Source: a bacterium
GTDB taxonomy: Bacteria > SZUA-182 > DTGQ01
Length of the DNA stretch: 64,000 nucleotides
Direction of reading: 5' to 3'
Assembly: GCA_040755755.1 (NCBI GenBank)
Contig: JBFLZW010000016.1
Location: forward strand, 4,663-68,662
Made by a program: the position numbers and the translations under genes. The notes beneath the pieces are model-generated. The model had not been told where the DNA came from, did no database searches, and saw only the letters and a program-made list of their open reading frames with translations. Numbering within the stretch: the stretch's first letter is position 1; each line of letters begins with the position of its first letter. Positions 52,488 to 60,930 of the stretch are shown here, piece by piece.

Positions 52488-53292
52488 CTTCACCTTCTTC
52501 GGGTTCCGTGCGAATCCCCTTCCTGTATTCATGGCTGAACGCAGGATTATAGAGCTGAGAGGGAGTCGTCTCATCTTGCAGACTGATTGTGGCTTTTAAT
52601 ACATCTCCCACCAGGATCAGGGCTGTACTTTGAATACCGGCAGCCTGGACCAGGTCGGCGATATTCTCCAGCCTGCCGCGCACTATTTTTTCATCGGGAA
52701 AGGTAGCTCTTTGAACTACGGCTGCCGGTGTTTCTTTCCGGTATCCTCCGGCCAGGAGCTCATCCACCACCTCCCGGATAGCTGAAATGCTTAAAAAAAC
52801 AGCCATTGTCGCTCCCGCCCTGGCCAGGTTTGACAGGGATTCCGAGGCAGGCACTTTCGTGCGGCCACCTCTGCGGGTCAGGATGAGGGTTTGGGAGACT
52901 TCAGGCAAGGTCAGCTCCTGCCGCAGGGAAGCGGCACTGCCAAAAACCGAGCTTACCCCCGGTACGACCTCAAAAGGAATCCCTGCCCTGACCAAAGGCG
53001 CCATCTGCTCCTGAATGGCCCCGTAGAGAGAGGGATCGCCCGAATGGAGCCTGACCGCCGTCTTCCCCTGCCGGGCTGCCGTAATGAGAATAGTGGTGAT
53101 TTCATCAAGGGTCATGGATGCGCTGTCGTATGTTTCAGTTCCCGTGCTGGCGAAGGAGAGCAAAGCCGGATTGACCAGCGAGCCTGCATAGACCACGAGG
53201 TCAGCCTCTGATAAGAGCCGCTTTCCCTTGACCGTAATCAGCTCAGGATCACCCGGACCTGCACCGATGAAGTAAACCTTGCCTTTTTTCAT
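52471..53292 (-). CDS. cbiF: Cobalt-precorrin-4 C11-methyltransferase
   Basis: The product has 273 residues. It transfers a methyl group to C11. The typical start is KVYFIGAGPGDPELITVKG, with VRLHSGDPSLYGAIQEQ and VPGVSSVFGSAASL for the S-adenosylmethionine site, and LILTRRGGRTKVP. The C-terminus carries an acidic tail EPEEGEDEGG. It lies 34 bases after cobO. Confidence 0.96.
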   Translation of the reverse strand: MKKGKVYFIGAGPGDPELITVKGKRLLSEADLVVYAGSLVNPALLSFASTGTETYDSASMTLDEITTILITAARQGKTAVRLHSGDPSLYGAIQEQMAPLVRAGIPFEVVPGVSSVFGSAASLRQELTLPEVSQTLILTRRGGRTKVPASESLSNLARAGATMAVFLSISAIREVVDELLAGGYRKETPAAVVQRATFPDEKIVRGRLENIADLVQAAGIQSTALILVGDVLKATISLQDETTPSQLYNPAFSHEYRKGIRTEPEEGEDEGGR

Positions 53293-53326
53293 AGTTTAGT
53301 CAGCCTCGCTCATAATATTCTGGTTA

Positions 53327-53893
53327 TCAGTAATCGATCCCCTTTTGCGGCTCTATGCTCTGATGGAGAGAATGCTTTATCTCTCTCATTTCGGTAACTA
53401 TATGGGCTCTTTCGATCACATCGGGATGGGCATCCCGGCCAGTCAGTACAAGATGAAGGTGCGGGGGCCTGGTGTCAATGAGCTCAAGCACCTGGTTCAA
53501 CTCGACCAGTTTCAATCTGACGGCGTTATTGATTTCATCGAGCACGATCAGGTGAAAAGAGTCTGAAGCCATTTTCTCAAAGGCCAGGTTCATGGCCTCC
53601 TGGGCCCTGACTCTATGCTCCTCCTTTGAATAAGGATTGTCTCCCAGACCGCAATATCCTTTGCCGGTGAAATATGCCTCCGCCTCCGGGGCCAGTCTTT
53701 TGAGCCCGTCCATTTCTCCGGCGTACAGATAGCCCTTGATAAAGTGAATAAGGCAGACCTTCATTCCATGCCCAACCGTGCGCAGGGCCATCCCCAGGGC
53801 GGAAGTGGTCTTGCCTTTTCCATTGCCGGTAAGGACAACGACAAGCCCGACTTGTTCCTTTGGCTCAAGAACCCGTGTTCCGGTTTCATTCAT
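53327..53893 (-). CDS. cobO: Cob(I)yrinic acid a,c-diamide adenosyltransferase
   Basis: The product has 188 residues, the size of the CobA/CobO/BtuR family. It attaches the 5'-deoxyadenosyl group of ATP to reduced corrinoid cobalt. The modified P-loop GNGKGKTTSALG is at about 23-34, and LIVLDEINNAV and LVLTGRDAHPDVIERA are present. Its place in the middle of the corrin-ring genes fits de novo synthesis rather than salvage only. Confidence 0.95.
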   Translation of the reverse strand: MNETGTRVLEPKEQVGLVVVLTGNGKGKTTSALGMALRTVGHGMKVCLIHFIKGYLYAGEMDGLKRLAPEAEAYFTGKGYCGLGDNPYSKEEHRVRAQEAMNLAFEKMASDSFHLIVLDEINNAVRLKLVELNQVLELIDTRPPHLHLVLTGRDAHPDVIERAHIVTEMREIKHSLHQSIEPQKGIDY

Positions 53894-53908
53894 TTACTTA
53901 TCTCCCTC

Positions 53909-54616
53909 TTATCTCCTCACGATAAGGAGTGACATATAGTCCACTTTGCTCCCCACCAGGGGAGAAAGATCATGGATAATCCTTTCCTGATCCGTGCTGA
54001 TCCGCTGAAACAGGGTAGCCCTGGTGAGCAGATCCATTTCTTTGAGCATATCATACACCTGATCGAAAACCCGGCTTACTTTGAGCAGCACCACGGCATC
54101 AAAATCCTCCAGGGCCGTTCGCACCCTTTCACGGTCTGCAGTAGCCGGAAGGACCGCAACCCGCTCATCTGCTTTGCCGAGGGGAAGAGATGCCGCCGCA
54201 GCACAGGCACTGAGAGAGGATATTCCCGGCACAAACCGCACCTCGATGTGCGGATATTTCTCCTGCATGATTTCAAATAAATAGATAAACGTGGAGTAGA
54301 GGGTCACGTCACCAATGGAGATAAAGGCAACATCCTTTCCCTGGTCAAGATGAGCAACGATCCTGTTTATGGCTTCCTGCCAGGATACGCCAGGCGTTCG
54401 AGGTTCGTAGCTCATGGGGAAGAGAAGCTCGATTTTTTCCTTCCCGGCAAGACTCATGGCCTGCTCCAGGGTGGAAAGAGCTATGCTCCGCTCTCCCTTA
54501 CGGGATACCGGATAAGCGATAATCCCGGTACGATGGAGAATCCGCAAGCCCCTGAGGGTGATAAGTTCCGGGTCTCCCGGCCCGATGCCGATACCATAAA
54601 GAATTCCTTTGGTCAT
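53909..54616 (-). CDS. cbiL: Cobalt-precorrin-2 C20-methyltransferase
   Basis: The product has 235 residues from the ATG at 54616, preceded by GGAGAAG. CbiL adds the methyl group at C20. Visible motifs are LYGIGIGPGDPELITLRG at the start, ISIGDVTLYSTFIYL and VPGISSLSACAAAASLPLGK. It is separated from cbiE/T by an unexpected gap of 180 bases that contains a truncated nucleotidyltransferase fragment. Confidence 0.95.
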   Translation of the reverse strand: MTKGILYGIGIGPGDPELITLRGLRILHRTGIIAYPVSRKGERSIALSTLEQAMSLAGKEKIELLFPMSYEPRTPGVSWQEAINRIVAHLDQGKDVAFISIGDVTLYSTFIYLFEIMQEKYPHIEVRFVPGISSLSACAAAASLPLGKADERVAVLPATADRERVRTALEDFDAVVLLKVSRVFDQVYDMLKEMDLLTRATLFQRISTDQERIIHDLSPLVGSKVDYMSLLIVRR

Positions 54617-54672
54617 TTTGCTTCTTCTCCGGGTAACTTGTATGTTTAACCGTGGCCAGGCAGCCCATTGGC

Positions 54673-54801
54673 TCAATGATCGTTCACTCTTTTACCACGA
54701 GCCTGAGAACCAAAAAGCACTACCTGTACCGGTTGGTCGCCGTAAAGTGCTTCAAGGTGTCGGTGGAACTCAGTAACAATAGTTTCGATTTTAGGATTCA
54801 C
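54673..54801 (-). pseudogene. Truncated MNT-fold nucleotidyltransferase fragment inside the cobalamin operon
   Basis: A short reading frame of 42 codons starts with GTG at 54801, overlapping the cbiE/T stop as GTGA, with AAGGAGG seven bases upstream. The middle reads VQVVLFGSQARGKRV, the beginning of the GSx10DxD motif of minimal nucleotidyltransferases, but the frame stops (NDH, then TGA) before the DxD aspartates. The protein therefore lacks the metal site and is most likely the relic of an MNT/HEPN module. The good translation signals mean a short peptide might still be made. Confidence 0.72.
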
Positions 54802-56042
54802 AACTTATCCTCCTTTTCCCCAACCAGAATATACACCGGAGGCGAGGGCTCCATGATGGTTAATCCGGCCAGGTCTTTCTTCCGGGAAATCTGGATAGCT
54901 GTCATATCAAAATACCCGGCCTGTGAGCGGAGAAACTCTTTGGCTATGGTCAGGCTCTCCAGGGTGACAGCGTTCACTGCTATCCGCCCGCCCTTTTTCA
55001 GTCTCTGCCAGCAGGTTTCCAAGTTAGGGCCAAGGGACCGGCCGCTTCCGCCGAGGAAAATCCGGTCAGGATCAGGCAAATCGGTCAGGATGCCGGGGGC
55101 TTCACCCGGAATAACCTCAAGATTCAGAACCTGAAACCTGCTGCGGTTTTTGATGGTATTTTCCACCTCGGCAGGCTTTTTTTCAATAGCCAGGATGAGG
55201 CCGGATCGAATAAACCGTGCAGCCTCTATCGAGACCGAGCCGCTTCCAGCCCCGATATCCCAAAAGATTGAATCCTCCTGCGGTCTCAAGTGCGAAAGCA
55301 CTGCCGCTCTGATTTCGCGCTTGGTAATCAGGCCGGCCGTATGGAAGAACTCCTCTTCCGGCAGACCGGGAGCAGGATGCAGGCTCAAAGGGCTCTCAGG
55401 GGCCGCTTTCACCAACAGGAGGATATTGAGCGGCTCACTCTCCCTTGCTGCAAGGTCCTGGAGTGTACCTTGAGTCATTTTCTCATGCTCACAGCCAAGA
55501 TTTTCGAACAGAAAATAATGCCCGTCCCGGGCTGCTCCCCGGTCCAGCAGGAAGGAAGCAATCCGGGCCGGGGTATTGGAGTTGTCAGTAAAAATGCCGA
55601 TTTTTTTCTCCGGCCAGACTTTGGCCAGATGATGAATCGGCCTTCCATGCAGGCTGATCAGGGCAGCATCATGCCAGGGAATCCTGGCTTTGGCGAAAGC
55701 CCACTGCATTGAGCTTACAGCCGGGTGAATCGTAACCTCCTGCGGATCAACGTGCTGCAGCAGGGTGGAAGCAATGCCAAAAAAATTCGGGTCACCCGAA
55801 GCCAGGACGACCACTCTTTGCCCCCGGTATGATTTTACCTGATTAATCAGGAAATCAAGGTCCCCTTTCAGGAACAGCCTTTGCCCTCCAAAGCCTGGAA
55901 AAAGCTCCTGAAGCCGTGGTGCCCCAGCCAAAAGCATAGTATCATCAGGTAAATGAGGAAGAAAGGCAGGGTGGTTAAAGACATCCTGTGCCGGGCAGGG
56001 GCTGATACCCACAATGTGCAGCCACTCATGCAGTGCCTTCAT
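54798..56042 (-). CDS. cobL: Fused cobalt-precorrin-7 C5-methyltransferase/C15-methyltransferase (CbiE-CbiT)
   Basis: The product has 414 residues and fuses CbiE (about 1-205) with CbiT (about 225-414). The first half has VVVLASGDPNFFGIASTLL and the PAVSSMQWAFAKARIPW methyltransferase motifs. The second half has the Rossmann-type FWDIGAGSGSVSIEAARF and IFLGGSGRSLG. Together they methylate C5 and C15 and remove the acetate carboxylate at C12. Fusion is common in this step (CobL). The start overlaps the cbiD stop by 4 bases (ATGA). Confidence 0.95.
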   Translation of the reverse strand: MKALHEWLHIVGISPCPAQDVFNHPAFLPHLPDDTMLLAGAPRLQELFPGFGGQRLFLKGDLDFLINQVKSYRGQRVVVLASGDPNFFGIASTLLQHVDPQEVTIHPAVSSMQWAFAKARIPWHDAALISLHGRPIHHLAKVWPEKKIGIFTDNSNTPARIASFLLDRGAARDGHYFLFENLGCEHEKMTQGTLQDLAARESEPLNILLLVKAAPESPLSLHPAPGLPEEEFFHTAGLITKREIRAAVLSHLRPQEDSIFWDIGAGSGSVSIEAARFIRSGLILAIEKKPAEVENTIKNRSRFQVLNLEVIPGEAPGILTDLPDPDRIFLGGSGRSLGPNLETCWQRLKKGGRIAVNAVTLESLTIAKEFLRSQAGYFDMTAIQISRKKDLAGLTIMEPSPPVYILVGEKEDKL

Positions 56043-57169
56043 CCTGCCCGCCCTCCCCTGCCCTCTTCCTGACTATCAGCGATTTTTTCCCCTTCGTAGG
56101 AGAAAAGAATGCATCTTACTCCCAAGTCTCTCGATATCCGGTCAACCAGAGTGGAAAAAAAGAGACCGTCTGACCGCTGCCTAAAATACTGATAGACCTG
56201 GCGGGCAGTATGTGCCCGACTTATAAAGGCCAAAGTCTCCTGCCCATATCCGGCCTGCTGAGCAGATGCAGATAACCAGGCCATATCCAGTGTGGAATGG
56301 TGAACATGGGTGTGTATGCACCCCTGGGCTATTTTCACCAGTTTGGCAAACTGGGCAGATATAATAATCTGCCGGAAACCGAATTTTCTGGCCGCATCAA
56401 GGGAGAAGCCCGCATAATCGCCCATGAGGATGAAAGCCTCGTGCGGCCAATGGGGAAATACCTTTATTGCTGCTGCCTCGCTCGATCTTCCGGGAGAAAG
56501 GACCACCCTTTCGCAACCGGAGGCTTTGGCTACTTTGAGGCAGGCGACAATAGTATCCTGCCAGGCCAGGGCAGAAACCGGCTCCACCAGGCCGGTTGTC
56601 CCAAGAATGGATATGCCGCCGACAATGCCCAGACGGGCGTTAATGGTTTTTACCGCTGTCAGCTCACCCTGGGGAACTGAAATCTCGACTATGACACTGC
56701 CAGCATAGTTGGCCTCCTTGAGTATTTCCCGGACATTATCCCGGATCATCCTGCGGGGGACCGGATTGATGGCTGGCTCTCCCGGTGGAAGCTCCAGCCC
56801 CTCTTTGGTTATCCGGCCTACTCCATCCCCCCCCGCAATCCTGATATCGTTTCCAGGCTGCGAATTGAGCGTTATCCTGGCCCGGATTTCAATCCCATCG
56901 GTGACATCAGGATCGTCTCCCGCATCCTTGATGATGCCACAGCCAGCCCAGCCTTCACCCATGCGCGGATTGACCGGCTGGAGCACAAGCCGCTCACCTG
57001 ATGGCAAAAGCAGGCTGGTGGGTGCAAAACCTTTGTGCAGCAGCAACTGCTCCACACAGGCGCGGGCTGCCGCAGCGGCGCATGAGCCTGTCGTATATCC
57101 AGGCCGCAGGTGCAGCCTGCGCGGGTGAGGCTGGTGCGACTTTCCGGTTTCCCTGGAATCAGACGGCAT
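56039..57169 (-). CDS. cbiD: Cobalt-precorrin-5B C1-methyltransferase
   Basis: The product has 376 residues. CbiD methylates C1 in the anaerobic pathway and has no counterpart in the aerobic one. The signature LRPGYTTGSCAAAAARACV is at about 21-39, with IGGISILGTTGLVEPVSALAW-type sequence (shown as GGISILGTTGLVEP) and GDYAGFSLDAARKFGF further on, and IHTHVHHSTLDMAWLS near 300. It starts 5 bases after cbiO. Confidence 0.96.
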   Translation of the reverse strand: MPSDSRETGKSHQPHPRRLHLRPGYTTGSCAAAAARACVEQLLLHKGFAPTSLLLPSGERLVLQPVNPRMGEGWAGCGIIKDAGDDPDVTDGIEIRARITLNSQPGNDIRIAGGDGVGRITKEGLELPPGEPAINPVPRRMIRDNVREILKEANYAGSVIVEISVPQGELTAVKTINARLGIVGGISILGTTGLVEPVSALAWQDTIVACLKVAKASGCERVVLSPGRSSEAAAIKVFPHWPHEAFILMGDYAGFSLDAARKFGFRQIIISAQFAKLVKIAQGCIHTHVHHSTLDMAWLSASAQQAGYGQETLAFISRAHTARQVYQYFRQRSDGLFFSTLVDRISRDLGVRCILFSYEGEKIADSQEEGRGGRAG

Positions 57170-57173
57170 CTTA

Positions 57174-58019
57174 TCATTTCCTCGACATCAGGTTCACGAT
57201 TGCTCTTCTTGCCTCCCCAATAGTCAAAGGGATTTTCTCGAGCCCAAGGTGATCCTCTTTCTTTAATATTTCCAGCAAATGAGCTACCCTGGGCAGGCGC
57301 AGTTTTGCATCTCTGATCATAGGCGTATCATGGAAAATATCTTCCGGCGTCCCCACCCGCACGATGCGCCCCCGACGGAGGATAGCCAGGCGGTTGATAA
57401 ACAAAGGGACCAGATCCACCATGTGAGTGGCCATAATCATGGTGATCCCTTCTTCCTGATTCAGTTTTTTAAGCAGCTTCATAATAGCGCTGACGCCCAT
57501 GGGATCGAGGCCGGAGGTAGGCTCATCGAGAATTATGACTTGCGGCTGCATGGCCAGAACACCAGCCAGGCAGATGCGTTTTTTCTGGCCATAGCTCAGG
57601 GCATGTATTGACTTGTGGGCCAATGGTGCCATATCGACCAGCTCAAGGGCTTTTTTCACCCGCTGACGGACCTCAGCTTCAGACAGGCCCTGATTACAGG
57701 GGCCAAATGAAATGTCCTGCTCTACCGTCGGGGCAAAAAGCTGATCGTTGGGGTCTTGAAAAACCGTACATATCCGGGAAAAAAGGAGATTCCGATCGAT
57801 AGAAGACAATGCCTCTCCCTCGAATACCACCGTGCCGGTCGAAGGTTTCAGGAGGCCATCGAGAATCTTCAAAAGGGTGGTTTTTCCTGAGCCGTTTGCC
57901 CCAAGGACGGAAAAAAACTCACCTCTCTGGATGGTCAACGAGACCTCTTCCAGGGCGCGGGTGTGGTCAGCGTAACTATAGGTGATGTTTTCCGCAGTTA
58001 AAAATGGCTGGTCCTGCAT
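57174..58019 (-). CDS. cbiO: Cobalt ECF transporter ATPase CbiO
   Basis: The product has 281 residues. It is the ATP-hydrolysing part of the cobalt importer CbiMNQO. Walker A is GANGSGKTTLLK, the signature is LSYGQKKRICLAG (SYGQK replacing SGGQK), and Walker B is VIILDEPTSGLDP. The usual ABC Q-loop FQDPNDQLFAPT is present. It lies between cbiQ (upstream in transcription) and cbiD. Confidence 0.95.
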   Translation of the reverse strand: MQDQPFLTAENITYSYADHTRALEEVSLTIQRGEFFSVLGANGSGKTTLLKILDGLLKPSTGTVVFEGEALSSIDRNLLFSRICTVFQDPNDQLFAPTVEQDISFGPCNQGLSEAEVRQRVKKALELVDMAPLAHKSIHALSYGQKKRICLAGVLAMQPQVIILDEPTSGLDPMGVSAIMKLLKKLNQEEGITMIMATHMVDLVPLFINRLAILRRGRIVRVGTPEDIFHDTPMIRDAKLRLPRVAHLLEILKKEDHLGLEKIPLTIGEARRAIVNLMSRK

Positions 58020-58035
58020 ACTTGTTGCCTTACCT

Positions 58036-58803
58036 TCAGATGATAAACCCTGCTAAATTCAAAGACAGGAGCATGAACAAAAACAGATAATCCCTGCCGG
58101 TCAGAGGATTTACCATAACCGCAATCTTCTGGCCGCTGTATCCGCGAGTCTGCATCGACTGATACACATTCTCCGCCCGGTCAAAAGCCCTTAAAAAGAT
58201 CATCCCCCCAAGAGTTTGAAGGGAGCTCAGGCTCCGCCGCCAGCCGCTATAGCCCAGGCGGACCCTTTGGGCCTCATAGATCCGGTTGGCTTCTTCGGCC
58301 AGGAGGAAGAGATAGCGGAAGACGAACAGGAAAATATCGATAAAAAGAGCAGGCACCCGAAACCAGGCCAGTGAAGATATCATCTGGTGCATCGGAGTGG
58401 TCAGGACAAGGATCAGAATCAACAGTGCTCCGCTGAGGATCAGGGAAGCCCTCAGTGCCCCCTGAATGAGCCCTTCCCGGGAGATGGTCAGCACAGGTCC
58501 ATAAGGGAAGGAGAGGGAGTACATGGCGGTTCCTCGTACCACAACTCCCTGGATGAGGGCTACCATGGCTGCTATTCCTGCCGGAGGAATCATCCGGACT
58601 GCCAGATTCCTGCAAGACCCCCTGGCTGAGAGGAAGAAAACGATGGCCAGCAGGGAAAAGAATCCACAGGTCAGGAAGGAATTCCGGTAGAGGTTAATCA
58701 TAAGGGCTAAAAGGGCAAAGATAATCTTGAGGCGCGCATCAAGTTGCCCAAACCAGGTGTCTGCTCCGAAGCAGCCCCTATCTGCCAGGTGATGGATCAG
58801 CAT
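58036..58803 (-). CDS. cbiQ: Cobalt ECF transporter membrane protein CbiQ
   Basis: The product has 255 residues from the ATG at 58803, with AAAAGG nine bases upstream; an upstream extension has no family support and overlaps cbiN. It begins GCFGADTWFGQLDARLKI, typical for CbiQ. Five or six membrane segments are expected. The cytosolic coupling helices include the Ala-Arg-Gly type motifs seen here as EAQRVRLGY and QSMQTRGY. It overlaps cbiN by 26 bases. Confidence 0.94.
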   Translation of the reverse strand: MLIHHLADRGCFGADTWFGQLDARLKIIFALLALMINLYRNSFLTCGFFSLLAIVFFLSARGSCRNLAVRMIPPAGIAAMVALIQGVVVRGTAMYSLSFPYGPVLTISREGLIQGALRASLILSGALLILILVLTTPMHQMISSLAWFRVPALFIDIFLFVFRYLFLLAEEANRIYEAQRVRLGYSGWRRSLSSLQTLGGMIFLRAFDRAENVYQSMQTRGYSGQKIAVMVNPLTGRDYLFLFMLLSLNLAGFII

Positions 58804-59092
58804 TTGGGACAGCCTTTTCCGACTCGTGGAAAAATTTATGGAATGAATAGCCCATGACAAATCCGCCAATGGTGCCCGCCAGGCAAAAGACAAACAGCAG
58901 CAGGTCTCCCTGGTCAGTATTAATGAAAGGCTCACGGGCTGAGCGGCCATACTTTTCAGCATACTTTTCGACTACCGTCTCATCGACACCAGACCATTCA
59001 GCACAAGAGGCAATCATCGACCGGGAAGTGATAAAAATACAAGAGAATAACATTATTGCCAGAAACAGGAATAGTGCCTTTTCCTTTCTCAT
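58778..59092 (-). CDS. cbiN: Cobalt ECF transporter accessory protein CbiN-like
   Basis: The product has 104 residues with a hydrophobic segment at about 5-25 and another at about 63-85, enclosing a hydrophilic loop. The two-helix topology, size and position between cbiM and cbiQ match CbiN, which together with CbiM is needed for cobalt loading. The C-terminal tail is polar. The primary sequence of this subunit is poorly conserved, so the call rests mainly on context and topology. Confidence 0.8.
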   Translation of the reverse strand: MRKEKALFLFLAIMLFSCIFITSRSMIASCAEWSGVDETVVEKYAEKYGRSAREPFINTDQGDLLLFVFCLAGTIGGFVMGYSFHKFFHESEKAVPNADPSPGR

Positions 59093-59127
59093 AACCTCAT
59101 TCCTCCATTATAGATCATATCTCTCAC

Positions 59128-59874
59128 CTAAACCACCTGCAATTTCTGCAGAACTACGGGCCGGTGTTTATAAATATAAACCACGGCACCCGCAGTGAGT
59201 ACCCCTTCCAGAATACATAAGGGTATCTGGGTCGGCAAGAATGAAACAAAGATCGTGGTAATGACTTTGGCCGCAGCCTCGTCACCGTGCAGGGCAAGGC
59301 CGAGTTCAACCGAAGTGGCCAGGTAGGTAAAAATATCTGCGGCTACACCGGCTATAAAAGCGCGCCAGAATAAAGGAATTTTCCATGACTTGCCCAGTCG
59401 AAAAGCGAGAAAGCCTGCCAAGGATCCGATAATGCCCATGGAGAACACATTGGCTCCGAAGGTGGTTAATCCTCCGTGGGCCAGGAAAAGCGCCTGGATG
59501 AGAAGCGCTACAGCCGCCACCGTGATGCTGGGGAAAAATCCCAGGAGAATTACCGAAAGTCCGGTGCCTGCCGGGTGACTGCACGTCCCGGCAATGGGAA
59601 CGGGAACAGGGAGGCAGGAAAACACGAACACGGCCGCTCCAACCATCCCCAGCAGCGGAAGATAGCTTGGCAGCTCCTCGTTTTTCTTTTTGATATCAAC
59701 CAGCCCCTTGATAAGAAAGGGGGCAGCCAAGACGGTCCAGAAGATAGCCCAGGGGAAGGGAAGAATCCCTTCTGAAATGTGCATGGCCCAGGCAGAGGTT
59801 GCCTGGAGTAATATTACCAAAACTGGTATGGAAGTAAAGGTAGCAATAAGGGTATAGTGTTTTTTCTTCATCAT
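59128..59874 (-). CDS. cbiM: Cobalt ECF transporter substrate-binding membrane protein CbiM
   Basis: The product has 248 residues from the ATG at 59874, preferred because GAGG lies six bases upstream; an ATG four codons earlier is also in frame. A signal peptide precedes MHISEGILPFPW. After processing, the N-terminal Met and His2 of this motif coordinate the metal in CbiM. Further family features are CSHPAGTGLSVILLGFFPS and FLAHGGLTTFGANVFSMG, the metal-site loops, and six to seven membrane segments. It heads the transporter part of the operon. Confidence 0.95.
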   Translation of the reverse strand: MMKKKHYTLIATFTSIPVLVILLQATSAWAMHISEGILPFPWAIFWTVLAAPFLIKGLVDIKKKNEELPSYLPLLGMVGAAVFVFSCLPVPVPIAGTCSHPAGTGLSVILLGFFPSITVAAVALLIQALFLAHGGLTTFGANVFSMGIIGSLAGFLAFRLGKSWKIPLFWRAFIAGVAADIFTYLATSVELGLALHGDEAAAKVITTIFVSFLPTQIPLCILEGVLTAGAVVYIYKHRPVVLQKLQVV

Positions 59875-59890
59875 CTTTATCCTCATCAGG

Positions 59891-60895
59891 TTATGGTAAT
59901 TCTCTTAACAGTGCATTGATTACTGCTGCTGCCATGGGACTGCCTCCTTTTGGTCCCAGGCAGGTGAAATAGGGGATATCCGTCTGACAGAGCTCTTCCT
60001 TGGCCTCGGATGCTCCCACAAATCCAACCGGACAGCCAATCACACCTGCCGGTGCAATCCTGTGCTGGCGGTAGAGATGAATTAATTCCCGAAGCGCGGT
60101 TGGCGCGTTGCCCACCAGAAAAACACCTTCCGGGTAGAGGGATGCTCCTTTTCGCAGGGCAGCCATGGAACGGGTGATTTTCTCCCGTTCAGCCGTCTCT
60201 CTTACTTCCTTATCACGGATAAAACAAAAGACCGGATTATGGAACCTGGCCAAAAGGGCCGGGTTCAGGCCCTCCCTGACCATGAACACGTCAGTGATAA
60301 TGGGCACCCCTTTGGGCAGGGCTGCTGAAAGCTGCTGGTAAAAGTGAGGAGAAAAACGAACAGATGAAGCAATGGCGACATCCCCGGTGGCGTGAATAAC
60401 CCGTTTGATTATGGGCCGCACAGGCTCCGGGAAAGCATCTTCCTGAATCCGGGCTGATATGATTTCAAAGCTCTTCCTCTCGATCAGGGCAGGATCCGAG
60501 AGGTCCGGGTCTGAGGTGTCTGGCTCAGGGTCTCCATTTTCCGCAAGTCTCTCTAGGACAATGTCCACCAGCTTGTCATGCACACCTAAAGGAGGCGTAA
60601 GCCTGATGCGCACAGAAGGATGATCCTGCCGGATGCTTTCGATCATGGCCGGGATATCCTGAAGGACATGGGCACCGGTGTAAAGAAAATAAGGATGGAC
60701 GAGGATTTCCTCAACCCCTTGGGCCAGGCAATATTCAATTCCCTCCAATAAACCGGGTGAGGCGAATTGGAGAAAGACCGGTTTCACTATGGCCAGGCCG
60801 CTTTTGCTTTTGACCATCTCGGCTATGGAGTAAAGCGATTCATTGGCCTTCTGAATACGGGAACCATGTCCCAGCAAGAGCGCTGCTTTTTTCAT
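59891..60895 (-). CDS. Fused sirohydrochlorin cobaltochelatase and precorrin-8X methylmutase (CbiX-CbiC)
   Basis: The product has 334 residues that join the first and a late step of corrin synthesis. Residues 1-120 are the short form of CbiX, which inserts cobalt into sirohydrochlorin; the metal-binding histidines are H10 in GHGSR and H76 in YTGAH. Residues 135-334 are CbiC, which moves a methyl group from C11 to C12; its catalytic histidine is H168 in VIHATGD, and VGNAPTALRELI and GCPVGFVGASEAKE are present. A short Asp/Pro linker (120-135) lies between. It is 35 bases after cbiB. Confidence 0.93.
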   Translation of the reverse strand: MKKAALLLGHGSRIQKANESLYSIAEMVKSKSGLAIVKPVFLQFASPGLLEGIEYCLAQGVEEILVHPYFLYTGAHVLQDIPAMIESIRQDHPSVRIRLTPPLGVHDKLVDIVLERLAENGDPEPDTSDPDLSDPALIERKSFEIISARIQEDAFPEPVRPIIKRVIHATGDVAIASSVRFSPHFYQQLSAALPKGVPIITDVFMVREGLNPALLARFHNPVFCFIRDKEVRETAEREKITRSMAALRKGASLYPEGVFLVGNAPTALRELIHLYRQHRIAPAGVIGCPVGFVGASEAKEELCQTDIPYFTCLGPKGGSPMAAAVINALLRELP

Positions 60896-60930
60896 TTTTC
60901 CTTTCCCTTTATATTTTCATTGGTCCATGC

